From Bacteriovorax sp. UBA1852 (GTDB lineage Bacteria; Bdellovibrionota; Bacteriovoracia; Bacteriovoracales; Bacteriovoracaceae), in contig DDIK01000033.1 of the NCBI GenBank assembly GCA_002338505.1, forward strand, positions 1 through 44,032: 44,032 nt of DNA, given 5' to 3'. The translations under genes were made by a program, and so were the position numbers. Position 1 is the stretch's first letter; every line of letters starts with the position of its first letter. The notes beneath the pieces were generated by a model that saw nothing but the letters and a program-made list of their open reading frames with translations, had not been told where the DNA came from and made no database searches. Positions 40,502 to 44,032 of this stretch are shown one piece after another.

Positions 40502-42301
40502 ATGGATCTTTTCAATATCGATGACTTTATGCCTCATGGTCATTGCTACCTTTGGCGTAAAGACATTCTCCTACTGAACGTCACTTCTGATATCATTATA
40601 GCACTTTGCTACTTCGGAATACCGATTTTACTATCAATTATTCTTTACCGAAGAAAAGACTTACCCTTTAAAGGGACCATTTCAGTCTTTATTATTTTTA
40701 TCTTCTTTTGTTCTCTCACCCATATAATGGAAATTATTAATGTCTGGTATCCTTACTACGTCTTAACCGGATATATAAAAGCAGCGACAGCAATAATTTC
40801 AGTAGTTTCAACAGTCATCATTCTTAAGAATCTGAACAAAATCCTTAGCTTACCCTCTCTTAAGAATTTAGAGCAAAGAGTCTATAACGACATGCATGAC
40901 GTCATTCAAAAACTACCTATTGGGGTCATCTTCTCTGACAAAAGTGGCAAGATTAATTTTCACAATGAGTATATCTCAAATGTTTTTGAATATGAGGACG
41001 CTGAGCTCACTGATCAAGAGGTAGAAGTACTCATTCACGAAGACACTAAGGATAAACACTACCAGCTTAAAAATGAATTCTTTCAAAATCCTGAAGAGAA
41101 AATGATGGGAGGCGGAAGAGTCTTATCCGGAAGGACGAAGTCTGGAGAAACTAAATTTCTAGAAGTAGGCCTAAGGCCCTTAAAGCTTGTAACAAGTGAG
41201 AAAGAACTTCTCTTAGTGACGATCAAGGATATTACAGAAGATGAAAAGATTAAGAGGAAGGTTGCTGAAACACTTCATCTCGTTCACGTTGCAACATATG
41301 GTATGCCGTCATTATTATCTTATTTAAATAAAGATGGATATTATGAATTCGTTAACGATGCCTACGTTAGAAAATGGGATATACAAAAAGATGACATACT
41401 CAAAAAGCATTACCGTGAATTTCTTCCAAAAGAGACATTCAAAAAAATTGATGAAAAACTAAAGAAAGCACTACAGGGTGAAAACTTTAACTTTAAAGCA
41501 CAAGTGAAATTTCCTAAAGAAGGTGTAAGAGAACTTGATGTTTTTTATATACCTCATATGAAAGACAATGGGACACCAGAGGGCGTTGTTGTTCTAGCTC
41601 ACGATATTACTGATCTTAATCAAACAAATAAAGAGCTCGCTCAAAGTAACAAGCAACTCGAAGAATATGCATTTCTTGTTTCTCATGATCTTAGAGCACC
41701 TGTTCGCCATATCGCAAATTTTATCGAACTTCTTGAAGCTCAGTTAACTAAAGATCAAGCCGACAAAGAAAAGGTCGCAAAGTACTCTCATATTATCAAG
41801 TCAAATGCTGAAAAAATTCAAAATATGATTTCTGGTATGCTTAAAATCGCTTCCCTTAATCAAATGAAGCCGACTAATGAGCTTATCAACTGGAACGAAT
41901 TTTCAGAAAGCCTAACAAAGAGATATATAAAACAAGCTAAAATTATCTTCAAACATAAAGAAGAATTAGCTATCAAGTCTGATCTAGATTTACTGGATGC
42001 AATATTTACCAATCTCATCTCAAACAGCATCTCATTTTCATCAAAAGAAGAAGCTCAGATTTTTATAGAAGTAGAAGAAAGTCACAAGCAAATAAATATT
42101 TCATACAAGGACATAGGAAAAGGTATTGATAAATATACTGCGAGTAGTATCTTTACACCATTTATAAAGTCTCCTGAATCAGAAGGTCTAGGACTAGGTA
42201 TGACAATTGTTGCAAGATCAATTGAAAGGCTTGGAGGAGTTATTGAGTGTATCCCATCTGAGGAAGGAGCACATTTTGAAATTAAGATTCCTAGTCTCTA
42301 A
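40502..42301 (+). CDS. Sensor histidine kinase with ETR1-like ethylene-binding membrane domain
   Basis: The 599-residue protein starts with FMPHGHCYLW and three membrane helices (about 28-48, 58-78 and 88-110) that match the ethylene-binding domain of plant ETR1: D30, Y37, P41, I67, C70 and H74 lie at the same spacing as ETR1 D25, Y32, P36, I62, C65 and H69. Two PAS-like domains follow (about 132-245 and 262-372), then HisKA with H395 in SHDLRAP, N504 and an HATPase with DIGKG (537-541) and GLGLG. In ETR1 Cys65 and His69 bind Cu(I). The gene is divergent from the REC-kinase and overlaps a lone receiver gene convergently. Confidence 0.9.
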   Translation: MDLFNIDDFMPHGHCYLWRKDILLLNVTSDIIIALCYFGIPILLSIILYRRKDLPFKGTISVFIIFIFFCSLTHIMEIINVWYPYYVLTGYIKAATAIISVVSTVIILKNLNKILSLPSLKNLEQRVYNDMHDVIQKLPIGVIFSDKSGKINFHNEYISNVFEYEDAELTDQEVEVLIHEDTKDKHYQLKNEFFQNPEEKMMGGGRVLSGRTKSGETKFLEVGLRPLKLVTSEKELLLVTIKDITEDEKIKRKVAETLHLVHVATYGMPSLLSYLNKDGYYEFVNDAYVRKWDIQKDDILKKHYREFLPKETFKKIDEKLKKALQGENFNFKAQVKFPKEGVRELDVFYIPHMKDNGTPEGVVVLAHDITDLNQTNKELAQSNKQLEEYAFLVSHDLRAPVRHIANFIELLEAQLTKDQADKEKVAKYSHIIKSNAEKIQNMISGMLKIASLNQMKPTNELINWNEFSESLTKRYIKQAKIIFKHKEELAIKSDLDLLDAIFTNLISNSISFSSKEEAQIFIEVEESHKQINISYKDIGKGIDKYTASSIFTPFIKSPESEGLGLGMTIVARSIERLGGVIECIPSEEGAHFEIKIPSL

Positions 42302-42806
42302 ATTTATTAATAAGGTTTAGCTCATAGAAATTTAAAATAGTCATGAGTTGATCCTTAATTTTATCCTTGCCAATTTTCTTTTGAAAATAGGCCGTTAGAC
42401 CTTGCTTCTTACACAATTCGATATCATGAGGATTGTCACTACTAGTATGAACATAAACTGTATAGTGATAGGACTTAAGTTTGTATTTATAAACATCTAA
42501 TCCCTTGGTGCCTGAAAGGTTTAAATCTAAAAGAACAAGGGTGTGACCAGGAGGATACTTGGAGTAGAATTTCTCATCAACGTCGTCGTATTGTTTTATA
42601 TCTACACCATTTAAGTGATCCGATAACAGATCAGAATAGACCTCAAAATCGAGAGGGTCGTCTTCAAGAAATACAATGTACTTTAACCGGTCTCTAACCA
42701 ACTGAAACTCCGTCATAAAACGTCCAACTACATTATACATCGATGTCTGCCCTATGGCATAGTCTTTAATACTTACATAAACTATTATTTCTATACAATT
42801 ATTCAT
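42291..42806 (-). CDS. Single-domain response regulator (receiver)
   Basis: The longest frame (171 residues) holds one receiver domain: E48, D49, D50 (FLEDD), phospho-acceptor D94 in LLDLNLSG, T121 and K143. There is no output domain, so it would act as a phosphate shuttle or sink, CheY- or Spo0F-like. The start is uncertain; later ATGs at 42740 (residue 23) and 42716 (residue 31) are in frame, and the receiver fold only begins near residue 42. Its 3' end overlaps the ETR1-like kinase gene by 11 bases, so they are encoded on opposite strands. Confidence 0.86.
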   Translation of the reverse strand: MNNCIEIIVYVSIKDYAIGQTSMYNVVGRFMTEFQLVRDRLKYIVFLEDDPLDFEVYSDLLSDHLNGVDIKQYDDVDEKFYSKYPPGHTLVLLDLNLSGTKGLDVYKYKLKSYHYTVYVHTSSDNPHDIELCKKQGLTAYFQKKIGKDKIKDQLMTILNFYELNLINKFRD

Positions 42807-42854
42807 TTAACAAACTTTTAACAAGAATCTAATGAAAAAACTTTCAAAGTGCGA

Positions 42855-42881
42855 GATAATATAGTTGTGACCATGATGGTC
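42855..42881 (+). promoter_or_regulatory. Possible promoter and palindrome before the small lipoprotein
   Basis: GATAATAT at 42855-42862 could be a -10 region. It is followed by GACCATGATGGTC (42869-42881), a 13-bp near-perfect palindrome with a one-base centre, which would lie at or just after the transcription start. It may be an operator for the 42908 gene or a short leader hairpin. Confidence 0.3.
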
Positions 42882-42907
42882 TATCAACTTAGAAAAAGGA
42901 GTTTTAC

Positions 42908-43042
42908 ATGTTAAAGGTACTTCTTACTACCCTCACACTTTCAATCTTTCTAATCGGCTGCTCAAGCCTAGAAAAGTCTGAAAAAGACAGCAAACCAAAG
43001 AAAACACAAATTGAGCTCTACAGAACTTATCTTGAAAAGTAA
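42908..43042 (+). CDS. Very small lipoprotein (44 residues)
   Basis: ATG at 42908 with AAAAAGGAG eight bases before it. The product is MLKVLLTTLTLSIFLIGC followed by SSLEKSEKDS and a short charged tail ending in YLEK. The lipobox LIGC (C18) is well placed, so the mature lipoprotein has only about 27 residues. It is similar in size to small outer-membrane lipoproteins such as Lpp but has no heptad repeat. It is a stand-alone gene with a palindrome upstream and the katG terminator hairpin just after it. Confidence 0.75.
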   Translation: MLKVLLTTLTLSIFLIGCSSLEKSEKDSKPKKTQIELYRTYLEK

Positions 43043-43050
43043 GTTTAATT

Positions 43051-43081
43051 AAAAAGAAGCCGCCACAGAAATTGTGGCGGC
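43051..43081 (-). terminator. Intrinsic terminator of katG (convergent with the small lipoprotein gene)
   Basis: GCCGCCACA (43059-43067), a five-base loop, and TGTGGCGGC (43073-43081) form a perfect 9-bp stem. On the minus strand it is followed by TTCTTTTT, so it ends katG transcription. On the plus side the stem is followed by AATATG with no T-run. The small lipoprotein gene ends 16 bases before the stem and may use it as a weaker stop. Confidence 0.85.
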
Positions 43082-43089
43082 AATATGTA

Positions 43090-44032
43090 TTATTTTCTTA
43101 GATCAAAACGATCAAGTCTCATTACTTTTGTCCATGCATTAACAAAGTCACGAACAAACTTTCTCTTACCATCATTAGAAGCGTAAACTTCTCCAATCGC
43201 TCTTAGTTCTGCACTTGAACCAAATGCTAAATCAACAGGAGTCGCTGTCCACTTCACCTTTCCAGTTTTTCTATCAACACCTTCATAGAGACCTGGCTTA
43301 GATGACTTCACCCACTTCGTAGACATGTCGTAGAGATTTACAAAGAAGTCTGGAGTTAAAACACCTGGCTTAGAAGTAAAGACTCCATGATCAACATCAT
43401 TTGCATTAGCATCAAGAGCTCTTAGTCCCCCAATTAAAACAGTCATCTCAGGAACTGTTAGAGTCAGAAGATTTGCTCTATCAATAAGTCCTTGAATTGG
43501 AGCGTAGAAACTTTTTGAAGTATAGTAGTTTCTAAATCCATCTGCTTTTGGTTCTAAGACAGAAAAGGAATCAACATCAGTATTCTCTTGAGTAGCATCT
43601 GTTCTTCCTGGAATAACTCTTACTCTTGTTTTAACACCTGCGTCTCTTGCCGCTTTTTCAACTGCAGCTGCTCCACCGATAACAATAACGTCAGCTAGAG
43701 AAACTTTCTTACCTTTCGCTAGAGTCTTATTAAAGTCTTTTTGAATTTTTTCAAGCTTTGCTAATACTTTAGAAAGCTCTTTTGGATTATTTACTTCCCA
43801 ATTCTTCTGTGGTGCTAAACGAACTCTTGCTCCGTTAGCTCCCCCTCTCATATCAGTACCTCTGTAATTACCAGCAGAGGCCCAAGCAGTTCTTACAAGC
43901 TCAGATACAGAAAGTCCTGACTTTAAAATAATAGACTTAAGCTTTGTTCTCTCTGATCTATTAATCAGTCTATGCTTAACTGCAGGAACTGGGTCTTGCC
44001 AATCAAGTGATACTTTTGGAGCATCATTTCCA
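43090..44032 (-). CDS. katG: Catalase-peroxidase KatG, C-terminal part (5' end outside window)
   Basis: From the window edge the minus strand encodes 313 residues of KatG without interruption, from DWQDPVPAV and SGLSVSELVRTAWASAGNYRGTDMRGGANGARVRLAPQ (in pieces) to FDLRK and the TAA at 43090-43092. This is the second, non-heme catalase-like domain (ADVIVIGGAAAVEKAA, YAPIQGLIDRANLLTLTVPEMTVLIGGLRAL). The catalytic N-terminal domain and the Met-Tyr-Trp adduct are outside the window. KatG removes hydrogen peroxide. A strong terminator follows. Confidence 0.96.
   Translation of the reverse strand, partial: GNDAPKVSLDWQDPVPAVKHRLINRSERTKLKSIILKSGLSVSELVRTAWASAGNYRGTDMRGGANGARVRLAPQKNWEVNNPKELSKVLAKLEKIQKDFNKTLAKGKKVSLADVIVIGGAAAVEKAARDAGVKTRVRVIPGRTDATQENTDVDSFSVLEPKADGFRNYYTSKSFYAPIQGLIDRANLLTLTVPEMTVLIGGLRALDANANDVDHGVFTSKPGVLTPDFFVNLYDMSTKWVKSSKPGLYEGVDRKTGKVKWTATPVDLAFGSSAELRAIGEVYASNDGKRKFVRDFVNAWTKVMRLDRFDLRK

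Overview
The window is AT-rich (roughly one-third G+C by eye) and gene-dense, with short intergenic gaps, ATGA overlaps and an unusually large share of products carrying Sec signal peptides or lipoboxes. The mix of genes (a cryptic outer-membrane barrel, many exported hydrolases, an exported papain-like protease, a YHYH protein, a PilZ-like protein, several photolyases, KatG) fits a marine Bdellovibrionota-type predator such as Halobacteriovorax/Bacteriovorax. That assignment is an inference from gene content and composition; no rRNA or other marker gene is present to prove it. No tRNA, rRNA, CRISPR array, insertion sequence or prophage was seen.

Layout. 1-6.1 kb: priA (minus), then a plus-strand run of a small exported protein, an outer-membrane barrel and lgt, convergent with cysS. 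6.2-10 kb: a PilZ-like gene and dihydroorotase, convergent with a glutathionyl-hydroquinone reductase and an exported solute-binding protein. 10-13 kb: a tRNA dihydrouridine synthase, a DUF6279-like lipoprotein and a DUF2817-type carboxypeptidase. 13-20.8 kb: exported proteins (two metallo-beta-lactamase-fold hydrolases, a C1 protease, a YHYH protein, a possible catalase-fold protein, a lipoprotein), then a double-TM2 membrane protein. 20.8-28.7 kb: a minus-strand metal-efflux cluster (His-rich protein, TolC-like channel, RND pump, second His-rich protein) that continues into a GNAT, DUF192 and radD. 28.8-30.5 kb: an unknown exported protein and a 311-bp gap. 30.5-37.1 kb: three photolyase/cryptochrome genes of different subclasses. 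The third closes a minus-strand operon with yqhD, yghU and a histidine phosphatase. 37.2-39.4 kb: DsbA/DsbB pair, pirin and a small exported protein. 39.4-42.8 kb: a two-component signalling cluster. 42.9-44 kb: a tiny lipoprotein and the 3' part of katG.

The most notable observations are these. (1) The sensor kinase at 40502-42301 has an N-terminal domain that reproduces the copper/ethylene-binding membrane domain of the plant receptor ETR1, with every key residue at the same spacing; it sits beside a REC-kinase hybrid and a lone receiver. (2) radD is split by an in-frame amber codon, and its conserved C-terminal tail continues in frame after the stop. (3) The TolC-like gene of the metal-efflux cluster has lost its signal peptide to a +1 frame disruption, and the cluster lacks an adaptor protein. 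(4) PriA keeps one zinc site and has lost all four cysteines of the other. (5) Three photolyase-family genes lie side by side, the Fe-S-type one lacking the usual cysteine motif. (6) A perfect 20-bp palindrome lies next to a possible structured small RNA with its own terminator near 16.1 kb.

Much of the window relates to redox, electrophile, metal and light stress (KatG, quinone and glutathione reductases, aldehyde reductase, DsbA/B, pirin, metal efflux, photolyases).
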